Source of the DNA: Pycnococcus provasolii
Lineage: Eukaryota; Chlorophyta; Pseudoscourfieldiophyceae; Pseudoscourfieldiales; Pycnococcaceae
Length of the DNA: 64,000 bases
Direction: 5' to 3'
Assembly (NCBI GenBank): GCA_938743325.2
Contig: OW568865.1
Span: 1,173,770-1,237,769 of the forward strand
The position numbers and the translations under genes were made by a program. The notes under the pieces are model-generated. The model saw only the letters and a program-made list of their open reading frames with translations. It had not been told where the DNA came from and searched no databases. This document shows, piece by piece, positions 39,704 to 49,134 of the stretch. Within the stretch, counting starts at the first letter, position 1. The number at the start of each line of letters is the position of its first letter.

Positions 39704-42049
39704 ATGGCGCGCCGCCTTGGGTGGTGTTTGCCATGGCGGCGTGGTACGCTTGATCTGTCAGATGCGCCCAAAGTCTGGAGGTGGGGTGGTGGTGGTTCTC
39801 CTCCTGGTTCTTTCTCGGTGCGAGGAGTTTCTTCAGGGGACGCTGGCAGTAACACGAGTCCCAACAACGATGCGACGCACGAGCTCTTTGGAGGAAGAAC
39901 GAACTCGCTTGGCTCTTCAATGGGGAACGGTGTGAGGAAGAAGAACGTGGCTGTCGTAAGATGGTCCTCGTCTGACAACGCACAAGTCGGCGTGCGCCCA
40001 ATGGCGTCGTTTGCCGCATCCGCCGCAGAAAGGGAAGGTAAGCAGGCAACGACCGCTTACGATTCGTCGGCGGCGGAGAAGACTCTCGCGGGCGTGTTTG
40101 ACGAACTGCAAGCTGCAAGCATGACAGACTCTGGTCACGCAGACTCTCGAGGATCGCGAGACAAGGACGAGAGGCACGAACGTGCCGTGCGAAAGCTCTT
40201 GAACAAATTCTGCTCCGGACCAGACGCAATACGGGAAGGACGCAGGCTAGGCTTAGCAGACAAGGACTTTGTGCGCGTCGCCGCCTCGTTCGGCCGGTGG
40301 TTTGCCCAGAGGTATCCCGCGTCGAAAACGCTCGCCTCGTTTTCGTTCAGCACCAGCGTGGTCGCCAACCCCAACACGACGCACCTGCAACTGCTCGTGC
40401 CTCTGTTCACGCAGTACGTGAAGGTGCACCACGCCGACTTGCTGTCGTCCAGCGACACGGAGGGCACGGCAGCTGGAGCAGCTCTCGTCGCGCCGCACGA
40501 ATGGTACCCGGTAGCGCGCGCGATACGCCGCCGCATCATCTACCACGCCGGTCCCACGAACAGCGGCAAGACGTACCGTGCACTCGAGGCGCTCAAGGCT
40601 GCCCCCTCTGGAGTATTCTGCGGACCACTCCGTCTGCTCGCCATGGAGGTTTGGGATAAGCTCAACCTCGCCGGCTGCCCGTGTACGCTGCTGACTGGCC
40701 AAGAGGTGAAGCGCATCCCGAGCGCGCGCCATGTGGCGTGCACGGTTGAGATGGTCAACACGGACAAGGTGGTGGACGTCGCGGTGATTGACGAGGTGCA
40801 GCTGCTTGGCGACGAAGGCCGAGGTTGGGCGTGGACGCGTGCCTTGCTGGGTTTGCCCGCACGTGAAATTCACCTGTGCGGCGACCCAAGCGCGCTCGGT
40901 GTTGTTCAGCGGCTTTGCGAGATAACAGGCGATGATCTGCAGGTGATGCAGTACGAGCGGCAGACGCCTCTCGCTGTCGCGAAGAAAAGTCTCGAGTGTG
41001 ACTGGTCAAACGTGCAGCCTGGTGACTGCGTCGTCGCCTTCTCTCGGCGGATGATCTTTGAGATCAAGAACAAGGTGGAGGAAAAGCTTGGGCCGAACAC
41101 ATGTGCGGTGATCTACGGAAGCCTGCCGCCGGAAGTGAGGCGAGAGCAGAGCCGCTTGTTCAACGACCCGAATTCAGGATACGACGTGCTCGTCGCGTCC
41201 GACGCGGTGGGGATGGGTCTCAATTTGGGCATACGCCGAGTCGTCTTCCACTCGCTGCGAAAATTTGACGGCGAGAAGATGATCACGGCACCCGCTCCAC
41301 ACGTTCGGCAGATTGCCGGTCGCGCAGGTAGGCGAGGGACAACGTACGAGAAGGGCGAGGTGCTCACATTCGATCCATCGGACATGGAAGGACTGGCGGC
41401 TGCACTCGTGGCACCCGTTGAAAAGCTCACACACGTTGGACTTCAGCCCAGGATCGAGCAGCTCGAAGAGTTCGAGAGCATTTTGAAGGTGCGAGCGCTT
41501 CGGGAGGACTCGGAAGCGGAGGAGGAGGTGAAGGCAAACGTGACAACGAAAATATCTGACCCGCCAACGTATGCTGATGTGCTGAGCGCATTTTTCGAGG
41601 CTGTCTCCGCCGACAGCGGATATGCAATCTGCTCCATGCGCGCAGAGCTCATGCTTGCGCGCATGCTCGAGCGCGTGCCACGCGGATCGCTGCAGCTTCG
41701 CGACTATTTTTACTTATGCTCAAGCCCACTGAACATGAGAGAGCCTTGTCATCTTGGTGCTCTACTGTCATATGCATCGCAAATGGCGCGCGGCGAGCCG
41801 GTGATGCCTGGCCTTTCGATGCCCCCGCAAGGGTGGGCACCACGCACCGAGTCGGACTTGATGAAACTCGAGCTGCTTCACAAGCAGATTGGAATCTACA
41901 TGTGGCTCAGCGGGCGCTTTGGAGACGACAAATTTCCACGTCGTGAGGAGTGCGACGAGACGGCCAGCAGAGTTGCGGAGCTAATGAATGACGCCATCAA
42001 GAGCAGTGGTCGGCTACGCGCTCATCATCGACCAGCCAGCCGCGGTTAA
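39704..42049 (+). CDS. SUV3: SUV3-like ATP-dependent RNA/DNA helicase, mitochondrial
   Basis: 781 residues. The N-terminus (MARRLGWCLPWRRG) is basic and fits an organelle-import leader. The helicase core has motif I GPTNSGKT at 283-290, motif II DEVQ from D363, LASDAVGMGLNLG-type motif V and motif VI QIAGRAGRRG at 536-545. DEVQ in place of DEAD/DExH is the SUV3 hallmark. The C-terminal SUV3 domains follow. In mitochondria SUV3 unwinds RNA for degradation and turnover with a 3' exonuclease; in plants it also serves chloroplast or mitochondrial RNA. The start is the first ATG in frame at 39704. Confidence 0.93.
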   Translation: MARRLGWCLPWRRGTLDLSDAPKVWRWGGGGSPPGSFSVRGVSSGDAGSNTSPNNDATHELFGGRTNSLGSSMGNGVRKKNVAVVRWSSSDNAQVGVRPMASFAASAAEREGKQATTAYDSSAAEKTLAGVFDELQAASMTDSGHADSRGSRDKDERHERAVRKLLNKFCSGPDAIREGRRLGLADKDFVRVAASFGRWFAQRYPASKTLASFSFSTSVVANPNTTHLQLLVPLFTQYVKVHHADLLSSSDTEGTAAGAALVAPHEWYPVARAIRRRIIYHAGPTNSGKTYRALEALKAAPSGVFCGPLRLLAMEVWDKLNLAGCPCTLLTGQEVKRIPSARHVACTVEMVNTDKVVDVAVIDEVQLLGDEGRGWAWTRALLGLPAREIHLCGDPSALGVVQRLCEITGDDLQVMQYERQTPLAVAKKSLECDWSNVQPGDCVVAFSRRMIFEIKNKVEEKLGPNTCAVIYGSLPPEVRREQSRLFNDPNSGYDVLVASDAVGMGLNLGIRRVVFHSLRKFDGEKMITAPAPHVRQIAGRAGRRGTTYEKGEVLTFDPSDMEGLAAALVAPVEKLTHVGLQPRIEQLEEFESILKVRALREDSEAEEEVKANVTTKISDPPTYADVLSAFFEAVSADSGYAICSMRAELMLARMLERVPRGSLQLRDYFYLCSSPLNMREPCHLGALLSYASQMARGEPVMPGLSMPPQGWAPRTESDLMKLELLHKQIGIYMWLSGRFGDDKFPRREECDETASRVAELMNDAIKSSGRLRAHHRPASRG

Positions 42050-42052
42050 AAA

Positions 42053-42115
42053 TCTAAGTTCGCTCATCTAGTAATGGAATGTACTTTACTTTGTTCACCT
42101 GTCGTCGTCCACTCA
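42053..42115 (+). repeat. Shared 3' flanking element, copy C (diverged)
   Basis: Begins 4 bases past the SUV3 stop. Similar to copies A and B: AGTAATG.AAT, TTTACTT.GT.CA, GTCGTCCA and TCAC in order, with several substitutions. Confidence 0.5.
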
Positions 42116-42199
42116 CACGTATCATCCGCCTCCACACGTCCGTCTCAATTTTTCTTAATAAAATAGGTACTCTAAATTTACATATTTAGTTCTAGTTGT

Positions 42200-42231
42200 T
42201 GCTCTCTCTCTCTCATTCTCTCATTCTCTCT

Positions 42232-42324
<93 letters not shown>

Positions 42325-42345
42325 ATTCTCTCTCTCAGTCTCTCT
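42200..42345. repeat. (CT)n microsatellite
   Basis: About 145 bases of almost pure CT repeat with a few CATT interruptions, between the convergent 3' ends of SUV3 and the IQ protein gene. Likely the largest simple repeat here besides the telomere. Confidence 0.97.
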
Positions 42346-42353
42346 AAGAAAGT

Positions 42354-44009
42354 CTATCCGTCAAGCTTCATCAACGAGCGGAACCACTTGCTTTTGCGCA
42401 TCACCCTGTAATTTGCTGTATTCTGAATTTGTTGCAGGTAAGCTTGTGAGCTCGCAATCGAGTCGATGGTCGGACCCCTCTTCTTCATGTTATTTTTGTT
42501 CCAGAAGCGAATTCGTGGCTTAGTCGAGTCCTCGTCGTCAGAGTCCACCTTCGCTGCAGCGTCTGCGTCCGCCTGCGCTGCCGCCTCTAGCCACTCCTCG
42601 TTTGCTAAAGCACCGTCAACAGCACTCGAAATAGCATGTACTTGGACCCTGTGCGCTAGATGTGCCTCTGGATTGTTCTTGATGCGATTCTTGCGAATTC
42701 TCTTCAGAGTTTCTAAGGCTAGGCGGATGGCATCGCCGGGGCGGTTGGTTATTGATGCCTTCGAATGCAGGAGCTTTAAGTCGGGAGGCACTTGCCTCGC
42801 TGACTGCAACGGCGTGTATCCATTTGCGTCTGCCAACGCCGTTGCAGCCGCATCGTCACCAGGAGCTTTCCCATTAGCAGCTGCCTCACGCTTCGCGCGA
42901 GCTTCAGCCGCAGCCATCTCCGCCTCTCTCTGAAGTTTCCTTTCCTCACGAGCACGCGCTCTGATCTTTGCTCGCCACGCGCGCTGGATAAGTTCAGCCG
43001 CATCCCATCTTGCCATCGAAAATAGTCGATTGGTATCCTCGAGTTGCATCCAACGTTGGAACATGAGGTGGTTTTTTGCTCGACGCTCCAGCCAACTGAA
43101 TTCCTTCCCCGTCATGCGATTCAGGCGCTTCATTTGGCGATCGCGAATGCTTTGGCGGCTGTCCCATGAGCGCGAAAGCTCCTGCAACTTCTCGTCTTCA
43201 CGCCAGGCCGTTGTTTCTGAAGAAGCTGGTGTACCACGCAGCAGTCTGAGGTGATGTATCCGCTGCTTTTCAGCAAGTGGCTTGGGAGGCGAGGGTGGCG
43301 TTGGCGGTGGAGCTGGAATTGGCTCACCTGGAGGGCGGCGCGCGTGCAACGCCTTGAGGCCCTCGAGGTGAGCGACGTGATAGTTGCCAACCGACGAGAT
43401 GGTGTTCATGCCAAAGTTGACGTCCATCTTTGGGTTCAGCAGTGCCTGAGACGGCGTCATGGAAGTTCTCGTTCCCCACGGCGTGCGCCCACGCGCACCA
43501 CTGACGGCCTCTGCCGTCGTTGAAAGGCGTATGGGAGGAACACTGGAGCCCGAGCGCGTCCTCGCATCAAACGGACGACTGCTTGAGGAGAGTCGGTCGA
43601 GGGACGCATATCGCTTCGGCGACCCACTACTGCTGCTTGCTCTCGCAGGCGACCCAGCTTGTGCGTTGGAGACTCGCGGCGAGAAGAGTGGCGATGCCGG
43701 CTCGGGACTTGCGGGTAAGGCTGGGCAAGCAACGACCGCGAGTCTCCCGTCCGGCCGCGGCGTGAGAACGAATTGCACCGGCGTTTTCCCGCTTGAATTT
43801 GCATATGCGGTCATAGCTCTGACCATTGATCTCGACGCTGCCCCCCCGGTGGACGTCATCACACTTGCCATTCCTTCGTCGTTCTTGCCATTACTTCTCG
43901 TCGTCGCCTGCAGCCACTTTGCGCTTCTCTGTGTTCCCAGCACAGGCCTTGGGTTGTTCGCGCCCATGCCCGAGCCTCCTGCTCTGCGTTTCTTCTGCGT
44001 GTGCTCCAT
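42354..44009 (-). CDS. IQ-motif, coiled-coil protein of unknown function
   Basis: 551 residues, not a known enzyme. A basic, Ser/Pro-rich disordered half is followed by a proline cluster (PIPAPPPTPPSPPKP). Then come charged helices with one IQ-type calmodulin-binding motif from about residue 338 (AAELIQRAWRAKIRARAREER, I341/Q342) leading into an Ala/Glu/Arg coiled coil. The tail has another basic helix region (LKRIRKNRIKNNPEAH) and a C-terminal KSKWFRSLM. IQ proteins often bind calmodulin or EF-hand proteins, and flagellar and basal-body proteins of this style are common. An axonemal or basal-body role would fit the neighbourhood but is only an inference. Confidence 0.68.
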   Translation of the reverse strand: MEHTQKKRRAGGSGMGANNPRPVLGTQRSAKWLQATTRSNGKNDEGMASVMTSTGGAASRSMVRAMTAYANSSGKTPVQFVLTPRPDGRLAVVACPALPASPEPASPLFSPRVSNAQAGSPARASSSSGSPKRYASLDRLSSSSRPFDARTRSGSSVPPIRLSTTAEAVSGARGRTPWGTRTSMTPSQALLNPKMDVNFGMNTISSVGNYHVAHLEGLKALHARRPPGEPIPAPPPTPPSPPKPLAEKQRIHHLRLLRGTPASSETTAWREDEKLQELSRSWDSRQSIRDRQMKRLNRMTGKEFSWLERRAKNHLMFQRWMQLEDTNRLFSMARWDAAELIQRAWRAKIRARAREERKLQREAEMAAAEARAKREAAANGKAPGDDAAATALADANGYTPLQSARQVPPDLKLLHSKASITNRPGDAIRLALETLKRIRKNRIKNNPEAHLAHRVQVHAISSAVDGALANEEWLEAAAQADADAAAKVDSDDEDSTKPRIRFWNKNNMKKRGPTIDSIASSQAYLQQIQNTANYRVMRKSKWFRSLMKLDG

Positions 44010-44723
44010 CGTCGCCCACTGTCGTGCTTGCTTGCGTGCGTGCGGCCGAGGCGTATGGAGGCGTATGTGATGTTGTGATGGAGAGCAGCGGCCGGGTGCG
44101 GACGGAGGCGTTGGGACCCTGCGGCGAGAGGCTCTAGAGCAGGTCAGGGGGACCCCAGAGGCCCAGATTAAACTTTAATATGCCCTTGGGCGGAGTACAG
44201 TCAGGGCTTTTATTTTTTGGGGGGTCCGGGATCCCGTTCCCAAATCCCGTAAAGGCGCGTGGTCATAACTCATAACAGTCGAAGGGGCCCCCCTCGCTTG
44301 GAAAGGAAAGGAAAGGAAAGGAACGTCCGTCCGGAGCATTGGACGATTTGTTCTTCTGTTCTCTCCTCCTCTCCTCTCCTCTCTTCTTTTCTTTTCTGTT
44401 GCTTCTGTTGTGCCTGGGAAGGTGGTACACATCTCCTCTCTCCCTCTCCCTCTCCCCCTCGCCCTCTCCTCCCTAACGCCGTTAACAGGGTAACCTCCCC
44501 TCCCCCTCCCCTCCATTGGCTGCTCCTCGGGGGTCATAGTGACCCGTGGGAACGAACGAAACCTCCTCCAGGCTCCTGGCCTCAGGCGAGAACCGACTTC
44601 CCTGCCGAGCGAACTCCCAAGGCACGACAAGAGGCTTGCTTGCCGGCCGCACGAAAGACCCCCTCGCCTGCGACGGACGATTCCCACACACGGTAAAGGT
44701 ACGCTTGCGGAGGACAAGAAGCC
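44010..44723. other. Divergent promoter spacer, IQ protein / SAXO-Hsp70 fusion
   Basis: 714 bases without a gene. Contains CCCAGAGGCCCAGA (44151-44164), shared with the spacer at 17021; an AAAGG tandem at about 44300-44322; and TCTCC/CTCCCT runs at 44367-44385 and 44430-44460. Confidence 0.45.
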
Positions 44724-45794
44724 ATGCCCACCTCGAACCAACTGCGCACAGAGAACCCGAACGTCGTCGACGTCGAGACCTCGCAGAAGTACTACGTCTC
44801 GCGAGAGATCAAACTCAAGGAGCTTTCTGTACTTGGACCGAGCACATACATCCACGACTACCCGGAGAAACCGCTACCGGCGCGTGCGGAGAAGGAGGCC
44901 CCGGAGCTCAAGGACCTCGGCGGACGCACGGGGACGACGACGTATGGAGACGACTTTGCGAACAAGAAGCCGTCAAAGGCGAAGAGCGCCAAGCCGGGCG
45001 CGAAGCCAGCTGTTGGCGACGTGCCACTGAACGCAAAGACGACACACCAGGTGGACTTCGTTCCTTGGCCGTTGCAAGCACCGGCACCGGAGGACGACGG
45101 AGGGGAGGGACCGGAATCAATACCATTCGAGCACACGTCGACATACCGCGCGGACTACCCGGCGAAGAAGGCTGGACGCGGGCCAAACTTTGCGCCAGCT
45201 CACGCCGTGTTTCCGGGTGTGCCGCTTCCCGATGAAACGACGAACCGTGCAGACTACACGAAGAAGAGCGGCAAGGTGCGCGAGCCCATCAATCCTCCGG
45301 CCAAGCTGCCGCCGGTGCGACCTTTCGACGGCACAACGGAGATGAAGGCCCAGTATGTTGGACACAAGCTTGGCCTGAAGCGCGTTTCGCTCGGCGTTGA
45401 GCTCGTGAACGACGTCATGTACACGCTCATCCCGCGGACGCGGCCGCTGCCGACTGAGGCGAAGGGACTCTTCACCACGGTGCACGACAATGAGACGACG
45501 GTGTGCATTCTGGTTTGGGGAGGCGAGGAGAGCCAGGCTTCGAAGAACACGCTGCTCGCGCAATTCGACCTCATCAACATCCCGCCAAGGCCGAAGGACG
45601 TTCCCAACATCGAAGTCACGTTCAAGCTTGACGAACACAACGCGCTGTTCGTCGAAGCGCGCGACCTTGACCACGAAATGCACGCCGAGTGGCTTGCGCA
45701 CGGCGGCGAAATTGTCTACCGTGTGCCGTCATCTTCAAAAAAGAGCGGCGGCACGCAGAAGCTCAAGGCTGGAGGGCCGAATACGCGGAAGTAA
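44724..45794 (+). CDS. SAXO-like microtubule-repeat protein fused to an Hsp70 substrate-binding domain
   Basis: 356 residues in two parts. Residues ~60-215 hold five spaced repeats with the SAXO/MAP6-type core (T..Y..DF/DY): TTTYGDDFANK, TTHQVDFVPW, TSTYRADYPAK, TTNRADYTKK and TTEMKAQYVGH. SAXO proteins bind along ciliary or axonal microtubules. Residues ~223-330 are an Hsp70 substrate-binding beta domain with no ATPase domain: LGVELVNDVMYTLIPR, LPTEAKGLFTTVHDNETTV, LLAQFDLINIPPRPKDVP and IEVTFKLDEHNALFVEARD all follow the Hsp70 order. The tail is short, Ser/Lys-rich. I infer an axonemal microtubule-inner or lattice protein that uses the peptide-clamp fold as a binding module. Neither part is truncated. 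Confidence 0.85.
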   Translation: MPTSNQLRTENPNVVDVETSQKYYVSREIKLKELSVLGPSTYIHDYPEKPLPARAEKEAPELKDLGGRTGTTTYGDDFANKKPSKAKSAKPGAKPAVGDVPLNAKTTHQVDFVPWPLQAPAPEDDGGEGPESIPFEHTSTYRADYPAKKAGRGPNFAPAHAVFPGVPLPDETTNRADYTKKSGKVREPINPPAKLPPVRPFDGTTEMKAQYVGHKLGLKRVSLGVELVNDVMYTLIPRTRPLPTEAKGLFTTVHDNETTVCILVWGGEESQASKNTLLAQFDLINIPPRPKDVPNIEVTFKLDEHNALFVEARDLDHEMHAEWLAHGGEIVYRVPSSSKKSGGTQKLKAGGPNTRK

Positions 45795-45806
45795 CGCAAA
45801 TAATAT

Positions 45807-45863
45807 ACACACACAAACGCACACACATACACACACACATACACACACGCGCGCGCGCGCGCC
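45807..45863. repeat. (CA)n / (CG)n microsatellite
   Basis: Immediately after the SAXO-Hsp70 stop: ACACAC runs interrupted by T, ending in GCGCGC. It lies in the 220-base gap before the next gene on the same strand. Confidence 0.9.
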
Positions 45864-46014
45864 TCTCTCCCCCTCCCCCTCTCGAGCGGCCTCCTGCGCG
45901 CGGTAATTGTAAGGAGGGGATGGTCCGGCGCCCCCCTCGCCAGCCTGTCCCGGCCCCTCCCCCTGGCTGCCTGGGGCGTCCAGCTCCTGCAGCATAACAG
46001 AAAACACGGAACAC

Positions 46015-47997
46015 ATGGCACGAGACGGCGAAGTCGGCGGCACGCACGACGTGCAGGCCAGCCTCATGCGCCACCTCGTCGCTCAGCTCGAGCTGTCAGA
46101 CGACGTGCAGACGGACACAGCGAAGCGACTTAGCTCAAACCTCCACGCGGAGGTGGTGTCCATCAACGACGACGTGACTCGTGACTTTAAGCCAGCTTCC
46201 TTGCCGCCGTCGCGCCGCTTGCACACGCGCGTGCGCACCATGCGAGGTGAGCGCGGTGGTTCTCAGATCGCGATACGGCTCGATGGGTCGTCCAAACACA
46301 CGTCCGAAGCCTTCCCGTTGGAATCTGCGGAGGTGGCGTGCGTCTTGACTCCGATACGAGCCGTGGGACTTGACAACAGGTCGATTGATCGGTTGATCCA
46401 TTTGGGCGATCCTTTGGGCGATCACGCCCCAAAGCTTAACGTGTTCCACGTGCAAGAGGCGATGGGTGGCGTGCGTGACGTCCTCGTACCCATTAAACAA
46501 ACGAAGACACCAAACGTCAGTCACTCGCTGAAGCTCCAACGCAACGTGACGGAGAGCATTTGGGTCAACGTCGACGTGCCAGACGGCACTCCTGCCAACA
46601 CCAGGTTTGTCGCGGCAGTGCATGTCGTCCTTGCCAAGCCCGAAAACTCGGCACGCGTGCAAGAGGTCGTGAAGAATTGCCTTCGTATGCGCGCGAGTCA
46701 TGCTATGCACGCGCTGAACGAAATTGCCAGCGCTGGAGAGGGTGCCAGTGCGGGGTCGCTTGTCAACAGCGCGCGCAAGGCGATAGATGAGCAGACTCGA
46801 ATCATAGCAAGTGCGGGTGTTGCTCGGCTTGCCAAAGCGACAGCCAACCACAACTCGCCTCACGAGGTGCTTTTAACTCTCACCGTCGAGATCGAGGTGT
46901 GCAGTCACCGTCTATGGGATCACCGCCTCCCGTTCCTTCTCGGCATATCGGAGGAGGTGGCGGCTTCTCGATCGCGAGCGAAGGACGACACCTCTTTCCG
47001 CCACGAGCTGTTCGAAATGCTTCGCACGCTTCTCAGTCTTGGTTGCGACGCGTACGTATTCAGAAACCTTGCTGACATGGAGGTGCACTGCTACTCAAGC
47101 CCTTATGCACCAAACGATGCACGTTCGATCGAACTTTTCCGCATGTCCAAAGCTTTCTGCGTTCCTGTGCAGCCTCCCGTCGAAGCATCGAACGACAACG
47201 AGTACTGGACGGCGCTGCGTGACCTATCAACTACACACTGTGATTTGTGGCTTCGACACGTCGCATACGCCTGGGATGAGCCTACGCACCTTGACCACTA
47301 CGAAAGGCTGCGCGCCCGCGTCTCCGCGGCAGAACACAAGCTCGGATCGCCACTTCGTGTGTTGACTACGTTCTACTGTGGCCCAAAAGACGTAGCTCAT
47401 CCCACGCCCGACTCCTTCGAGAGCCTATTAACAGTTCCAGAGCAGCTGCGAGGCTCCGCTTGCATCTACTCCGTGTCGGCGTGGGCGCTTGGTGAGCGCC
47501 CGAACGCCGCCTCAGCTCTGAAGGGCCGCATGCGTTCGTCGGACGAGATGTGGAGCTACGTGTGCATGGGTCCTGGGGACCCTCACCCGAACTGGCACGC
47601 GCGTATGGGCGGCCTTCAAATGCGCGCGGTGGGTTGGCGCGCTTGGTCAGATGGCAACGAAGGCTTTTTGTACTGGGGTGCCAATTGCTACCGCTGCCCG
47701 GATCCGCCGGAGTCACCCGTCGTCCTTCGCGATGGCTTGCCACCAGGCGACGGCGTGCTTGTTTACCCAGGTGACGTCTACGGCCGTCCAGAGATTGCCA
47801 TGTTGACGAGCGTTCGCCTCGAGCGTGCTCTCGCTGGTCTAGCGGACGCTGCGTGGCTAGAAGCTCATGCCGCATTGCACGGGCGTGATTCTGCACGACA
47901 AATGATCCACAAGTTCCTCTACCGCGCGCCCAACGCCTACGCCAAGGCATGTGTGGCGGTGGATGCATTCCGCGACGCGTGCTGGTCAACCCTATGA
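46015..47997 (+). CDS. GH123-like glycoside hydrolase (DUF4091-type)
   Basis: 660 residues. The C-terminal half matches the GH123/DUF4091 catalytic domain: DEP at D421-E422 in YAWDEPTHLDHYERL, then LTTFYCGPKD, EMWSYVCMGPGDPHPNW, RAVGWRAWSDGNEGFLYWGANCY, DGVLVYPG and the RLERALAGLADAAW signature of the closing helix. The Asp-Glu pair is the expected catalytic site for N-acetylgalactosaminidase-type, substrate-assisted hydrolysis. The N-terminal ~280 residues are beta-rich and fit the accessory sandwich domains. No signal peptide is seen, which is odd for this family. It follows the SAXO-Hsp70 gene on the same strand after 220 bases. Confidence 0.8.
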   Translation: MARDGEVGGTHDVQASLMRHLVAQLELSDDVQTDTAKRLSSNLHAEVVSINDDVTRDFKPASLPPSRRLHTRVRTMRGERGGSQIAIRLDGSSKHTSEAFPLESAEVACVLTPIRAVGLDNRSIDRLIHLGDPLGDHAPKLNVFHVQEAMGGVRDVLVPIKQTKTPNVSHSLKLQRNVTESIWVNVDVPDGTPANTRFVAAVHVVLAKPENSARVQEVVKNCLRMRASHAMHALNEIASAGEGASAGSLVNSARKAIDEQTRIIASAGVARLAKATANHNSPHEVLLTLTVEIEVCSHRLWDHRLPFLLGISEEVAASRSRAKDDTSFRHELFEMLRTLLSLGCDAYVFRNLADMEVHCYSSPYAPNDARSIELFRMSKAFCVPVQPPVEASNDNEYWTALRDLSTTHCDLWLRHVAYAWDEPTHLDHYERLRARVSAAEHKLGSPLRVLTTFYCGPKDVAHPTPDSFESLLTVPEQLRGSACIYSVSAWALGERPNAASALKGRMRSSDEMWSYVCMGPGDPHPNWHARMGGLQMRAVGWRAWSDGNEGFLYWGANCYRCPDPPESPVVLRDGLPPGDGVLVYPGDVYGRPEIAMLTSVRLERALAGLADAAWLEAHAALHGRDSARQMIHKFLYRAPNAYAKACVAVDAFRDACWSTL

Positions 47998-48546
47998 AGC
48001 ACCACCCATCCGTTGTAAAGAAAACTCTAACTGTGTAAATTGTTCTCAAGTGTTGCATAGACTAAGATTAGGATCCAACAACACACTTTGAATACAACAC
48101 CAACCCTTACAAACCCAAATCGTCCATTTTAAAACCCTTCCACCCACCGCAAGTCGAAACAAATTGTCTGAAAATGACGGGCACGACATGCGCATCATTT
48201 TGCAACCTTCAATTTTTTTTTCCGTTATAAAAATAATGACGTTTTGGGTTGACCAATAGTGAAGTGAAACATAAAAATGGCGCCGACTTAAAAAGTTATG
48301 TGCCGGAGCGGGATCCCACAGGGACTTTTTTTTTCTCGACCTATTTTCTTGACCTATTTATGTTATCGGAAAATTGCAAATACGGTTCCGAGGAAATTGT
48401 AAACCGATCAAATCTTACGACCAAACCAAACCTAAGTACGCTATTTACTGATACAGATCTCCTTAATGTGAGTGGTGTGAATGGACGACCGTTGGCGTGG
48501 GACAAAGTATACTCAATTCCATTACTGAATGAGCAATCACAATTTT
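47998..48546. other. AT-rich spacer, convergent 3' ends
   Basis: 549 bases, distinctly AT-richer than anything around. One open frame (48249-48575) has only a TTG start and no family character, so I do not call it. The spacer lies between GH123-like and TFIIS-N genes and could contain a relic or insertion. Confidence 0.45.
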
Positions 48547-49134
48547 TCACATCCTTCGCTGCAGTTCATTCTTGACTCGCTTTCGGGCAGTGGCACCACC
48601 AGCCTCTTCAAGATAATCAGTGACCGCACGACGTACAAAGTCTCTAAGCTGTGCGTCAGCCGGCACAGTTGCGCTGCAAGCTTCAAGCTCGGCGCGGACG
48701 CGTTTTCGCACGACGCTCTCCGAGTCGGTGATGAAATCCACCTTCGTGCTGAGAAGCGTTATCGTCATCTCGTGAACTCGCTTACGCATGCTGTTGATAT
48801 CTACTGCCGTGGCGTCCGCCTTTACCTGAGGAGCTGCTGGTCCTGCTCCGGTGGCGGGTGCGGCGGCGGCAGGCCGAGGTACTACCGTATCTCTCCACTT
48901 GGCAATGAGCGACTTCACAGCAGCCTTCAGCTCAGGTGAGGCACCATCCTGCTTCGTCACAGTCTTGATGCGGATGGCTGCGTTGGTCGTCTTCAGGATT
49001 TCCACGGACATGTCCAGCTTTGTCATGGATTGCACTGTCTTGAGCGCAGACGCCACGTCGTTCGCCGCCGCCTCCTTCTCGAGCCGTTCGCACAACTCTC
49101 GAATTTTGCTCACGGCGTCTCCCGTCTCAGTCAT
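48547..49134 (-). CDS. TFIIS N-terminal-domain protein
   Basis: 195 residues. Residues ~6-85 follow the TFIIS N-terminal (TFS2N/LW) domain: SKIRELCERLEKEA, ASALKTVQSMTKLDMSVEIL, then AVKSLIAKWRDTV with the conserved Trp. This helical bundle occurs in TFIIS, Med26, Elongin A and Spn1 and docks RNA polymerase II elongation partners. After an Ala/Pro linker comes a charged helical C-terminus (RKRVRAELEACS, VRRAVTDYLEEAG, RKRVKNELQRRM), faintly like a DEK C-terminal domain. The TFIIS zinc ribbon is absent, so it cannot rescue polymerase as TFIIS does. Its ATG lies within the final bases of TFB5; no downstream Met would preserve the domain. Confidence 0.8.
   Translation of the reverse strand: MTETGDAVSKIRELCERLEKEAAANDVASALKTVQSMTKLDMSVEILKTTNAAIRIKTVTKQDGASPELKAAVKSLIAKWRDTVVPRPAAAAPATGAGPAAPQVKADATAVDINSMRKRVHEMTITLLSTKVDFITDSESVVRKRVRAELEACSATVPADAQLRDFVRRAVTDYLEEAGGATARKRVKNELQRRM

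Noticed and set aside
42200-42345. Open frame of alternating Ser/Leu across the CT tract
   Set aside because: It is only the translation of a dinucleotide repeat.
48249-48575. AT-rich 108-codon open frame
   Set aside because: It starts only with TTG, has no family character and overlaps the 3' end of a supported gene.
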